Below, one piece after another: positions 52,072 to 63,400 of a stretch of 64,000 nt of DNA. Below the pieces are notes generated by a model. That model did no database searches. It saw only the letters and a program-made list of their open reading frames with translations, and had not been told where the DNA came from. The number at the start of each line of letters is the position of its first letter. The first letter of the stretch is position 1. The translations under genes and the position numbers were made by a program. The DNA lies in the NCBI GenBank assembly GCA_032717465.1, contig CM064713.1:6557001-6621000 (forward strand), read 5' to 3'. This stretch comes from Coenobita brevimanus. Its lineage: Eukaryota > Arthropoda > Malacostraca > Decapoda > Coenobitidae.

Positions 52072-54637
52072 CTTGTCCCGGCATACTTGGCCACCAAAAA
52101 TTATATCTTAAGCGCTGCACTGTCTTCCTGTTTCCCAAGTGACCTGCTAAAGGTCCCTCATGTGCTAACTGTATTAACGGCACCCTATACTGCACAGGCA
52201 CCGCCACCTGCACTAACTCACTCACTCCTCCATCTACCGTGGCGCCAGTGGGCGTCCATCGGCGATGTAAAACATTATCTTTAATCAGGAACTCCTCCTT
52301 ACCACACTCCATACTTCTTTCTTCCCCTACTCGAGCAAACAAGGGCTTTAATGTTACATCCTCCTGTTGCTTCACCCTCAATTCTGCTGGCCCAACACCC
52401 GCCAGCTCTACTGAGGACTGAGATAAGGGACTGGTCGGGACACTGGATTGCGAAGGGCGATCAATCTCAGCGTCACCTCTAGTACACTCGACAGGGGTAG
52501 GAATGTCAGACTCCACACTGACATCATCACCTCTACCCTCAACAGTGACACTCTGTTTCTCAGGCGCGTTTGACGGTGGTCCTGCATCCCCGCAGTCGAC
52601 CCCAACGTCCTGAAATTCTCCTAATTCAGTTGATGGGCTGGGTTCAGTCTCCACACAGACACACTCAACACCACCTCTAGTGTCCTGAGTGGGAAGTGGG
52701 GCGGCGCCCATGCACGCATTCCCACTCTCCTCACCCACTACAGCAACACTCTGCTCACTAGGTTCCTCCATTGGTGGCCCTGCCTCACCACAGTCGACCC
52801 CAAGAACCTGTGACTTCACCAGTTCTTCCTCCCGGGCTGCAACCTGTGCCATAGATCGTGTAATTGCACAGACCGGGAACATGGCTTCCACTTCTGCATC
52901 AACTTCAATACCAATTTCTGGGGCGTCAAAACACTTCTCTGCCACAACAACTGGTGGAAGAGATGGAAATACTTTCTCCCCAGCCAGGTCGTTCCCCAGC
53001 AGAAAATCAACCCCCTCTAGTGGCATTACATCAGCAACAGCTACTTGAGCTGCAGCCTGAACAATGGGGCAATCGAGTTCCACATGAACATAATCATAGT
53101 ATTCATCTGAGTTCATGCCTCTACACAGCACATACTTCCCTGAGTTTACAGGCCCTCCAGTCACGTTTCTGCACACAGACTGTTGTGCACAGGTATCACG
53201 AGCCACAGTAACTGGATAACTGATCCCATGAATTTTCACTGTGCCGTGACATATAAAAGGTTTACACCAGTCTAGGGACGATTTCTGAGGCAGTTCATCC
53301 GGAGGTGGCGTAGCATGTTGGGTAACCTTTTCAGCCTGAGCTGGCAGCGAGCACAGCCGGCTGCACTCCAGCTTTCCACAGACTTCTCCCTCACCGCTAC
53401 CACTCTCCCAACTCCTCTCGTTCACCTGACTCGAACCTACAATTAGTGCCACTGGTTTGGCATTTTGGGAGGCCTTCCACTTAGGGCAGTTAGGCTTGAT
53501 GTGCCCACTCTGTTTGCAAAAGTAACAAACTAGCTTCGAACTGGATACAGGGCTCTTTCTCCCAGAATTCTTTTTCTCCTCTGAACTTCCCTTGGACTGA
53601 TTCACGGGAGATTTATCCCAGGCAGGGCCACTCACAGTCCTCTCCCTGGAATACTGAAAATTAGCATACTTGACCCCCATACTCCGCAAGGCAAACACCC
53701 GGTCATCAGCCCACGTCGCTGCTTCCTTCACGGTCTTAAATCTCTTCTCCCTAATTTTAACACCAATTTCTTTGTCAGCCATGTTGGTAAAATGTTCCAT
53801 CAAAAGCAGTTCACGCACATCGTTATACGAAGTGGCGCTCTCACTCAGCAACCACTCGTCTAACCTCTCCTCCAGATACCTAGCGTAGGCCATATAGGTG
53901 TCAGCAGGCCTTTTCCGAGCACCACGGAACAACAACCGATAAGCCTCTGGTCTAAGTTCATATGCCTTCAGGATGGCTGTTTTAAATTCATCATAATCAT
54001 CTACATCCTCAGGGCTCAACCTATTATACACTTCCAAGGCTTTTCCCTTCAGCACATTAGATACCAACCCCACCCAGCGCTGCCTTGGCCACTCAAACTC
54101 CCTAGCCTTCTTCTCAAACCTGACAAACCATTCTGTCACCTTCAACTCATCAAATGCTGGCACTAATTTTAGACTCCTTGAGAACCAACTCTCCCTATCC
54201 TCTGCACGGCCTGAGGTTTGGGTATCTGAAGTTGGTCTATTAGCAGTCACCTCCAAGCGAGTCTTCTCCAGCTCAAATCGCATTTTTTCACGCTGCATCT
54301 CCATCTCCCTCTCTTCTTTCTCTCTGGCACGCTGCATTTCCATCTCCATCTTTTTCAACTCCAACTGCAACTGAGCCTCCGGTGACAAGGCTCCAGGGTA
54401 TATGGGAGTGGAATAAACAACTCCAGGGAAAGCACCAGACATCCCTGGGGGAACTGCTCTAAACTGGCTGGGCGGCATCATAGATGGTAATAGTGGGGTA
54501 GCGAAACGAGGCATTTCAGCACCATAGTCAAACTCAGGGCTCACACGGGGAGTACCTTTGCTATGTGCCTCTCGTTGTTCCATATCCACAGGTGACTCAG
54601 CACGTACGCGATCTGGTGTAGACACGCGTGACTCCAT
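52019..54637 (-). CDS. gag-pol: Gag - zinc knuckle - protease - integrase zinc domain
   Basis: 872 codons. The ATG at 54635-54637 lies about 140 bp after the primer site and is a plausible start. The order is: Pro-rich N-terminus; coiled coil (about 90-135, KKMEMEMQRAREKEEREMEM); SCAN-like Gag core (about 150-330, WFVRFEKKAREFEWPRQRWV); CCHC knuckle (about 369-382, CYFCKQSGHIKPNC); and a retropepsin-like segment (about 470-570) with active-site region ARDTCAQQSV. Then come an acidic spacer with a 66-codon tandem repeat and the integrase HHCC domain (HEGPLAGHLGNRKT, SCHTCQ). DTC in place of the usual DTG/DSG is a likely loss of protease activity. Gag and protease share one frame. Confidence 0.88.
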   Translation of the reverse strand: MESRVSTPDRVRAESPVDMEQREAHSKGTPRVSPEFDYGAEMPRFATPLLPSMMPPSQFRAVPPGMSGAFPGVVYSTPIYPGALSPEAQLQLELKKMEMEMQRAREKEEREMEMQREKMRFELEKTRLEVTANRPTSDTQTSGRAEDRESWFSRSLKLVPAFDELKVTEWFVRFEKKAREFEWPRQRWVGLVSNVLKGKALEVYNRLSPEDVDDYDEFKTAILKAYELRPEAYRLLFRGARKRPADTYMAYARYLEERLDEWLLSESATSYNDVRELLLMEHFTNMADKEIGVKIREKRFKTVKEAATWADDRVFALRSMGVKYANFQYSRERTVSGPAWDKSPVNQSKGSSEEKKNSGRKSPVSSSKLVCYFCKQSGHIKPNCPKWKASQNAKPVALIVGSSQVNERSWESGSGEGEVCGKLECSRLCSLPAQAEKVTQHATPPPDELPQKSSLDWCKPFICHGTVKIHGISYPVTVARDTCAQQSVCRNVTGGPVNSGKYVLCRGMNSDEYYDYVHVELDCPIVQAAAQVAVADVMPLEGVDFLLGNDLAGEKVFPSLPPVVVAEKCFDAPEIGIEVDAEVEAMFPVCAITRSMAQVAAREEELVKSQVLGVDCGEAGPPMEEPSEQSVAVVGEESGNACMGAAPLPTQDTRGGVECVCVETEPSPSTELGEFQDVGVDCGDAGPPSNAPEKQSVTVEGRGDDVSVESDIPTPVECTRGDAEIDRPSQSSVPTSPLSQSSVELAGVGPAELRVKQQEDVTLKPLFARVGEERSMECGKEEFLIKDNVLHRRWTPTGATVDGGVSELVQVAVPVQYRVPLIQLAHEGPLAGHLGNRKTVQRLRYNFWWPSMPGQVAAYIKSCHTCQMVGKA

Positions 54638-54775
54638 GGCGACAAATCAATGGCAGTACTGAATAATGAAATACTAATGCTGACTGAGAAACTACACACA
54701 CATCAACTTCACCTCAAAGCACAGAGAACGCCAAGGTAACGATATCCTAGCAAGAAGAAGGCACTGTTAGGATAT

Positions 54776-54794
54776 CCTGATGCGAGGTCGCCAC
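54776..54794 (-). promoter_or_regulatory. Candidate tRNA primer-binding site
   Basis: Directly inside the 5' LTR the minus strand reads GTGGCGACCTCGCATCAGG. TGGCGACC at one base from the LTR matches the usual form of a primer site (complement of a tRNA 3' end in CCA). I cannot assign the tRNA without a tRNA set. Confidence 0.55.
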
Positions 54795-55768
54795 TGTTAC
54801 GGTGGCGCCAGCCCGGGGCTATTACAAAAAAGACAACAAGTCAGCCTTAGATGATCGGCCTCCACTGCGTTGCAAAAATAACGCAGACCCCGGCACTGAC
54901 ACTCCGCAAACTAGAGAAAAACTGCGCAACGGAAAAACTAAAACGCAACACTCTGTACTTTGATAATAAACGGAACAGCCTACCTATAGATCTAGCCTAC
55001 TATCGTCACTACCGGAAGTAATACCGCCCGAGACAGTATACAGGAACACCTCCCACTTACTTCCGGTGGTGACGACTTTCTACTTAACCCGTGTCCAAGG
55101 GGGAACGCAGTTAATAGCTCACGATGGTTCTCACTAGCCTTAAGCAAAGAGATGGGATTAACTGTGTAGGGGTTAGGGGTGTGTGTGTGTATGTACATGT
55201 GTTGGGGAACGTTAACAAAGGCAGCGAGACCACGGTGAGCCAAACTGGCCCTCCAAAGACAACACGGTTACAAAAACAAAATAAAATAACTACTTCCCTC
55301 AGTCAGCAACAAAAGAATAAAAATAAACTTAAATGAAAACGCCAGCTCGGCATAAAAATGACTGGGGAGAGAGAGAGAGAGTGCACAAGCACCCGACACT
55401 AAAGCTGGCTGGGAAGAGACTGGCTCTGATCAAGGCTCGCGCACGGCCAAGCGCGAACGTATAATCAAATTAATTAATAAGAACTTATATTCGTGCCCCT
55501 CTCTCTCTACAATAAACTGGTACTTCTAATGCAAGCAAAACATTATTAAATATACTTGTAGCTCACACAAGACAATCAAAATAATCAAATGCATACTCAG
55601 CATGGTATGAAATAAAATTGCCCTCAGTGGCAGGAACGAAAGAAACAAAAGAACTTGTAACACTCGCTAATTTAAACTCCGCGAATGACACGGATACATA
55701 CTGCATAATCCCCCTAGCCCAGCTGTAACGGCTGCATCCGTGGGAACGGAAAGGCGAACAGCGTAACA
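54795..55768 (-). repeat. 5' LTR (right copy), 974 bp
   Basis: Same sequence as 48387-49364 except for two fewer GA units near 55365-55381. It starts TGTTACG and ends CGTAACA. It should contain the promoter and polyadenylation signals; I did not fix a TATA box with confidence. Confidence 0.95.
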
Positions 55769-55849
55769 ATATATATATATATATTGGCGGGAATAACTCA
55801 CCACCAGCAATTTTTGGCGCATATGTCACTCTGCCACTAGATACCTCAA

Positions 55850-56506
55850 ATTTTACAGGATTGAGAAAATTTTTCAAAAATGCGGATTAGAGAAAATTCA
55901 GAGAAACAAGAGAGAAACAGAGGAAGTGGGATATCTTTCTAGACCTCTATAATTTGGGAGTGGAATATTTTGTACCAAGAGTAAGGGGGGAAGCAAACAG
56001 GAAAAGGGAGTGATTTAATAGAAGGTGTATGATAGCAAAAAAAAGAGAGAGATAAGGCATGGAACAACTACAGAAAGAAAGGTAACAAGAGAACAAAGGA
56101 AGAATATAAAAGAACTAGAAATGAATACACACGAATACATAGAGAAGAAGAAAGGAATTTAGAAAAAGGTATAACAAACAAATGCAACGATGAACCCATA
56201 CTGTTTTATAGATTTGTTAATGGCAAACTGAAGCAAAAGGAAGGAATCATTAAACTGAAAGAAGAAGAGGTCTATAAAGATGTGGCAGTGCAAAGCTGAA
56301 ATAATGAACAAATGTTTCCAATCGGTTTTCACTAATGAAAAGGAGTTTGTGGAAGGGGAGGGAGTGATTAGAATTGTACAAGTGATACAAGATACATAAG
56401 TGGAGGTACAGGAAGTGCATAAATTATGGGAAACTCAAGATGTAAGGAAAGCCCCAGGACCAGATGGATATTCTAATTGGGTACTGAAGGAATGTAGAGA
56501 ACAGCT
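55850..56506 (+). pseudogene. LINE B copy 3, linker and RT entry
   Basis: Matches 31950-32610 of the LINE B at 29943-34062, starting at ACAGGATTGAGAAAATTTTT and ending in the RT entry KAPGPDGYSNWVLKEC. Frames are broken at several points. It is truncated at the left, about 80 bp after the LTR. LINE A follows at 56507; GAACAGCT at 56499-56506 is repeated at 59679-59686. Confidence 0.8.
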
Positions 56507-59500
56507 ATCTATCTATCTATAGCCTGACGCCCTAATCCCGCAAAGGGTGGCCGCAGACAAAACACCTCCAAGTCGCTCTGTCACCCACCATTTGACTACC
56601 CTCCCCCAACTCACTCCCCCTCCCTCATATACCTCTCAACTCCATCCCTCCACCTCATCCTCGGTCTACCCCTCCCTCTCCCTCCCTCCACCTCACCCAC
56701 ATACACCCTCTTAGTCAGTCTTTCATTCTCCAATCTCTCCACATGTCCAAACCACCTCAGTGTATTTCTACTAATCTTCTCAACCACATCCACATCCACC
56801 CAACAACGTTCCTTCACTTCTTCATTCGTCAACCTGTCCCTCCACGTCACTCCACATGCTCCTCTCAAGTAACTTATTTCCACTGCTCTCACTCTTGACT
56901 TGTTCCCCTCTTGCAAGGTCCACACCTCGCTTCCATACGTCAGGGTAGGGATCACAATACTATCATGCTGTGGCTTCTTAACATCCATACTCACCTGCCT
57001 ATTTCTCATCACTGCTTTCAGTGAACCAACAACCTTCCTTCCCTGCTCTACTCTTTCAAGCACTTCATCCCCCAAAGTTCCATCCTTACGCATCACACTA
57101 CCTAAGTACTTGAATGCACTCACATTCTCCATATCCTCACCATCCAACCTCACTGTACATTCTGTGACTTCATTCCTCTCAAACACCATAACTTTACACT
57201 TGCTTAGATTAACTTTCAGATTCCTCTTCCTACATACTGTCCCAAATTCATTCACCAAACCTTGCAACTCCCATTCATCTTCACTCAACAATACTGTATC
57301 AACAGCAAACAGCAACACTGGAATCTTCCAAATCTCACCCTCATTCATTAGACCCACCCCCACATACACTGCCCTACCTTGCACCTTCTTTAAAACGCCA
57401 TCCATGTATATAATAAAAAGTCATGAGACATCAAACACCCCTGTTTCAGTCCCACATTGAGATCAAAGAACTCACTCAACTCACCATCCACTTGCACCGT
57501 AGCCCTAGCTCCCTCGTAAATACTCTTCACGGCACTCAACAATTTCCCCTCCACTCCATATATTCTTAATACCTTCCACATACCTTGCCTATCTAATCTG
57601 TTATCAGCATTCTCCCATGAAGGCAGCATAAACTTTCTTTCCCTTCTCTAGATACTTCTCCACTAAACATCTTAGAACAAATATCTGATCTACACACCCT
57701 TTTCCCTTCCTAAATTCCCCTTGTTCTTCTCCATCTAGCTCCTCTGTCACATGCCTAACTCTATCAATGAGTATTCTACCATATATTTTTCCAGTCACAC
57801 TAAGAAGGGAAATACCCCTATGGTTACCACATACTTCCCTCTCCCCATTTCCTTTGTATAAAGGAACAATTATACCTGATTTCCAGGTATAATTGTTCTT
57901 TTATACAATCTACACAACTTCCATATCCGCTCCACAACAATCTCACCCCCATACCTCAGCATTTCACCACACACTCCGTTAATTCTTAGGGCCTTTCCCA
58001 TCTTGATCTTCTTCATTGCTTCCACTACTTCCGCCCTACTGATCTCTTCCTCCCTCCTCTCATCTCTTCTTCTCCCAGCCATTCCCCAACCACTTATACT
58101 CGCACTGCTTTCACTCTCTACATTCAACAAATCCTCAAAGTGCTCCTTCCATCTCCTCAATTTCTCTCTCTTCTCCACCAACAATCTATTATTCTTATCT
58201 TTTACTCCCTTACTATTTCCCCTTTCACACTGCCTTACTTTCTTCCCCTCCTTCCAAAACAATTTCTTACTCTCCCTCCATTTCACACTCAGATTCCTCC
58301 CAAACTCTTCATCCACTTTCTTTTTACTCTCCTTCACCAGTCTCTTCACCTCCCTTCTCCTGCTCACATATACCTCTCTTTTCTCTCTCTCATCTTCTCC
58401 CCTACCTCTACTCGCTATCCATTCACAATATGCCTTCTTCTTTTGTTCCACAGTTCGTTTCACCTTATCACTCCACCATGCTGTTTCTTGCACACCCCTG
58501 CATCTCCTCCTCACTCCACAAACCACCTCACATGCTGTGCCTATCTCTTCCGTGAATATCTTACATACGTCTTCCACCGCTTCCATCCGCTCTAACTCAT
58601 ACCTTCCCAATCTTTCTTCAACTATGCCCTTATACTCTGCCACTTTCTCACTACCTTGCAAGTTCTCCACTCTTCTCACAGGAGCTATTTCCTCCTCTCT
58701 TCCCCTTCGTTTCTTCAACCATTTTCTTTGCAACTTTACCTTAGCCATCACTAAGTGATGGTCCGAGACTCCATTCCCCCACCCTCTCCACACTCTTCCA
58801 TCCAACACTTGTCTTCTCATTCGCTCATCCACACACATGTACTTTATCACTGCCTTTCGTTCAACAAGTTCATCATCCATCCTCCTCAATACTCTCCATT
58901 TATACCTGTGGATCATCTTATGCTGACAGTAGGTGTTGGCTATTGCCAATCCCTTACCAGCACAGATGTCCACCAAAGCACTACCATTCCCATCTACTTC
59001 TGCTGGCACACCCCACTGACCAAGCACTCCATCCACTCGTACAATCCCAACTTTGCCATTCACGTCTCCAATCAAAAGCACTCTCCCACTCCTCTCAAAT
59101 TTATCCATACATGCTTCTACACTTGCCCAAAACTCATCTTTCACTCTTGCCACTCGGTCCTCTGTCGGCGCATACGCACATACATTCGCCCACGCTTGTA
59201 TACCTAGTTTCATCCTCACCTATACAATCCTTGCACCCAATGTTCCATACTCTCTTATATTCTCCTTCCACTTCTTGCTTATCATCAGACATACTCCCTC
59301 TCTTGCCGTCTCATTCTCATTAACTCCCACACATATACTTAAACCATATTCCCATTCTCTCACCCTTTCACCTTTCAATTTTGTTTCAGTCAATCCACAT
59401 ATATCCACTCTTGCATCTTCAAGCACCTGAACAATCTCTCTCTCTTTCACTTCATCATTCACTCCTCTCACATTCCATGTCTCCACCCTCAGAATGTCCT

Positions 59501-59678
59501 TTGTCTGTTCCATAGTCGTCGACGTATGGTCTGTCCTGGTCCTAGGTGCTTTATTCGCTTGTTTAGTTGGTTCTTTTTACGGGGAGGGGCACTAACCCAC
59601 CATCAACCCTTTTAGTCACATCGTACAACAAGCAGGGATACTGGAGGAGTATTCCTGAACCCCCCCTACCCCCAGGGG
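56507..59678 (-). mobile_element. LINE A (A1), full length but decayed, minus strand
   Basis: About 3.17 kb with an 8-bp target duplication GAACAGCT. Minus-strand order is leader (59678-59520), endonuclease (59513-59220, WNVRGVNDEVKEREI, GLTETKLKGER; 59219-57870, LLIGDVNGKVGIVRVDG, GNGVSDHHLVMAKV), RT in pieces (57798-57604, 57629-57390, 57405-56611) and the A1 3' end with a TATC run (56507-56520). Frame breaks fall near 59220, 57880, 57620 and 57400. The catalytic RT block reads LLFAVDTVLL (FADD altered to FAVD). A 23-bp inverted duplication sits at 57856-57906. Confidence 0.85.
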
Positions 59679-60402
59679 GAACAGCTGGCAGATAAAATTC
59701 ACAGTTCAATTGTGTGTTCTCTGGAAGAGGAGAAAGTGCCTCAAGAATAGAAGAGGGCAAATGTGGTACCAATTTATAAGGGAGGAAACAGGGAAGAACC
59801 CCTGAATTATAGACCAGTGTCTCTAACCAGCATGGTTGCAAAATTGTGTGAGAGAATCATGAAAGACAAAAGGATAAAATATCTACAAGAGATGAATATT
59901 TTGGCTGAATGTCAGTTTGGATTCAGGAGTGGAGGGTCAGATGTTTCCAGCTTGTTGAGCTTTTACTCAAGAGCAATTGATGTGGTACAGGAAAGAGATG
60001 GTTGGGTGGATTGTGTGTATTTAGACTTGGATAAGGCCTTCGACAAGGTACCCCATAAGAGACTAATGTGGAAACTAGAGTATGTAGGAAGACTGAAGGG
60101 GAAAAGCCTAGAACGGATGAGAGACTTTTTGAGAGACAGACAAATGAGGACAGTAATAAAGGATAGAATCTCTGGATGGAGGAAGTAACAAGTGGAGTCC
60201 CTCAAGGCTTGGTGTTGGCGCCAGTAATGTTCCTGATTTACGTAAATGATATGGTAGACGAAGTGAACAGTTATGCTAGTCTGTTTGCTGATGATGTAAA
60301 GATCTTGAGGAAGGTAGAGGCTGAGGAGGATTGTAAAATACTGCAGGAGGATTGGGATAGGATACATGATTGGAGATGGATGTGGGAAATGAAATTTAAC
60401 GC
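59679..60402 (+). pseudogene. LINE B copy 3, RT core
   Basis: Continues 56506. Frames 59763-60188 and 60176-60415 read VPIYKGGNREEPLNYRPVSL, CVYLDLDKAFDKVPHKRLMW, SGVPQGLVLAPVMF and SLFADDVKILRKVEAEEDC. A 1-nt change near 60180 shifts the frame. It is cut by the second LINE A at 60403. Confidence 0.85.
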
Positions 60403-60465
60403 CGAGTCAGTATAGGCTTGATTTATTATGTGCAGAGATCCGAGTTCGATCCTGGATGGATGTCT
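60403..60465 (+). other. tRNA-like segment before the LINE A leader
   Basis: CGAGTCAGTATAGGCTTG and then GATCCGAGTTCGATCCTGGA include a B-box-like GAGTTCGATCC with a short pairing stem (ATCC/GGAT). It is not present at the 5' end of the other full-length LINE A (59678). It may be a piece of a tRNA or SINE joined during insertion. Confidence 0.4.
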
Positions 60466-63400
60466 ACCCCCCGGGGGTAGGGGGGTTTCAACAATACTCC
60501 CCCAGTATCCCTGCTTGTCGTATGAGGCGACTAAAAGGGTTGGTGGTGGGTTAGTGCCCCACCCCGTAAAAAGAACTAACTAAAAAAGCAAATAAAGCGC
60601 CTCGGACCCGGACGGACCATACGTTGACGACTAAGGAACGGACAAAGGACATTCTAAGAGTAGGAACGTGGAATGTGAGAGGAGTGAATGATGAAGTGAA
60701 AGAGAGAGAGATTGTCCAGGTGCTTGAGGATGCAAAAGTGGATATATGTGGATTGACTGAAACTAAATGGAAAGGTGAAAGGATGAGAGAATGGGAATAC
60801 GGTGTAGGTATATATGCGGGAGTCAGTCAGAATGAGAGGGCAAGAGAGGGAGTATGTCTGATGATAAGCAAGAAGTGGAAGGAGAATATAAGAGAGTATG
60901 GAACAGTGGGTGCAAGGATTGTATGGGTGAGGATGAAAGTAGGTATACAAGCATGGGCGATTGTATGTGTGCATGCTCCAACAAAGGATCGAGTGGCAAG
61001 AGTGAAAGATGAGTTTTGGGCGAGAGTAGAAGCATGTATGGACAAGTTTGAGAGGAGCGAGAGAGTGCTGTTGATTGGAGACATGAATGGCAAAGTCGGG
61101 AATATACGAGTGGATGGAGTGGTTGGTCAGTGGGGTGTGCCAGCAGAAGTAGATGGGAATGGTAGTGCTTTGGTGGACATCTGTGCTGGTAAGGGGTTGG
61201 CAATAGCCAACACCTACTTTCGGCATAAGATGATCCACCGGTATACATGGAGAGTAATGAGGAGGATGGATGGTGAACTTGTTGAACGAAAGGCAATGAT
61301 AGACTACGTGTGTGTGGATGAGCGAATGAGGAGACAAGTGTTGGATGCAAGGGTGTGGAGAGGGTGGGGGGATGGAGTCTCGGACCATCACTTAGTGATG
61401 GCCAAGGTAGAGCTGCAAAGAAAGTGGTTGAGGAGGCGAAGGGGAAGACAGGAGGAAACAGCTCCTGTGAGACGAGTGGAGAAATTGCAAGATAGTGAGA
61501 AGAGGACAGAGTATAAGAGCATAGCGGAAGAAAGATTGGGAAGGTATGAGCTAGAGCAGATGGAAGGGGTGGAAGACGTATGTAAGATATTCACGGAAGA
61601 GATAAGCGCAGAGTGTGAGGTGGTTTGTGGAGTCAGGAGGAGATGCAAGGGTGTGCAAGGGACAGCATGGTGGAATGATGAGGTGAAACGAGCTGTGGAA
61701 CAAAAGAAGAAAGCATATGGTGAATGGTTGGCGAGTAGAGGTAGGGGAGAAGATGAGAGAGAGAAGAGAGAGGTATATGTGAGCAGGAGAAGGGAGGTTA
61801 AGAGACTGGTGAAGGAGAGTAAGAAGAAAGTGGATGAAGAGTTTGGGAGGAATCTGAGTGTGAAATGGAGGGAGAGTAAGAAATTGTTTTGGAAGGAGGT
61901 AAAGAAAGTAAGGCAGTGTGAAAGGGGAAATAGTAGGGGAGTGAAAGATAGGAATAATAGATTGTTGGTGGAGAAGAGAGAGAAATTGAGGAGATGGAAG
62001 GAGCACTTTGAGGATTTGTTGAATGTAGAGAGTGAGAGCAGTGTGAGTATAAGTGGTTGGGGAATGGCTGGGAGAAGAAGAGATGAGAGGAGGGAGGAAG
62101 AGATCAGTAGGTCGGAAGTAGTTGAAGCGATGAAGAAGATTAAGCTGGGAAAGGCCCCAGGAATTGATGGAGTGTGTGGTGAAATGCTTAGGTATGGGGG
62201 TGAGATTGTTGTGGAGTGGATATGGAAGTTATGTAGATTGGCTTGGGAAGAGGGAAGGGTTCCAGAGGACTGGAAATCAGGTATAATTGTTCCTCTGTAC
62301 AAAGGAAAAGGGGAGAGAGAAGTATGTGGTAACCATAGGGGTATTTGCCTTCTTAGTGTGACTGGTAAAATATATGGTAGAATACTCATTGATAGGGTTA
62401 GGCATATGACAGAGGAGCTAGTTGGAGAATAATAAGGGGGATTTAGGAAGGGAAAAGGGTGTGTAGATCAGATATTTGTTCTAAGATGTTTAGTGGAGAA
62501 GTATCTAGAGAAGGGAAGGAAAGTGTACGCTGCCTTCATGGACTTGGAGAAAGCTTATGACAGAATAGATAGGAAAGGTATGTGGAAGGTATTAAGAATA
62601 TATGGAGTGGAGGGGAAATTGTTGAGTGCTGTGAAGAGTATGTACGAGGGAGCTAGGGCTACGGTGCGAGTGGATGGTGAGTTGAGTGAGTTCTTTGATC
62701 TCAATGTGGGACTGAAACAGGGGTGTGTAATGTCTCCATGGCTGTTTAATATATATATGGATGCGGTCGTAAAGGAGGTACAAGGTAGGGCAGTGGATGT
62801 GGGGGTGGCCCTAATGAATGAGGGTGAGATTTGGAAGCTTCCGGTGTTGCTGTTTGCTGATGATACAGTATTGTTGAGTAAAGATGAATGGGAGTTGCAA
62901 GGTTTGGTGAATGAATTTGGGACAGTGTGTAGGAGGAGGAAGCTGAAAGTTAATGTAAACAAAAGTAAAGTTATGGTGTTTGAGAGGAATGAAGTCACAG
63001 AGTGTGCAGTGAGGTTGGATGGTGAGGATATGGAGAATGTGAGTGCATTCAAGTACTTGGGTAGTGTGATGAGTAAGGATGGAACTTTGGGGGATGAAGT
63101 ACGTGAAAGGGTACAGCAGGGAAGGAAGGTTGTTGGCACACTGAAAGCAGTGATGAGAAATAGGGAGGTGAGTATGGAAGTTAAGAAGTCTCTGCATGAT
63201 GGTATTGTGATCCCTACCCTGACGTATGGAAGCAAGGCGTGGACCTTGCAAGAGGGGAACAAGTCAAGAGTGAGAGCAGTGGAAATGAGTTACTTGAGAG
63301 GAGCATGTGGAGTGACATGGAGGGACAGGTTGACGAATGAAGAAGTGAAGGAACGTTGTGGGGTAGATGTGGATGTGGTTGAAAAGATTAGGAGAAATAC

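Larger units (their letters stand above)
48387..55768 (-). mobile_element. LTR retrotransposon, Ty3/Gypsy-type with integrase before RT (Gmr1-like order)
   Basis: The 7.4-kb element is bounded by LTRs of 978 and 974 bp. Transcription runs leftward. Gene order: Gag, zinc knuckle, protease, integrase zinc domain (54637-52019); integrase core and GPY module (52071-50701); RT and RNase H (50723-49413). RT (YIDDV), RNase H and integrase motifs are Ty3/Gypsy-like, but integrase precedes RT. Inserted in an AT run, so the target duplication (about ATAT) cannot be fixed exactly. Near-identical LTRs mean a recent insertion. Confidence 0.9.

Noticed and set aside
60403..60465. Functional tRNA gene
   Set aside because: Only the B-box half is tRNA-like. 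No complete acceptor stem or cloverleaf could be drawn.
10000..63000. Long open frames on the strand opposite LINE A and LINE D (for example 58003-58758 plus, 61388-62389 minus)
   Set aside because: They mirror coding sequence, are biased to Ser/Pro/His/Leu, and recur wherever a LINE copy occurs. They are shadows.
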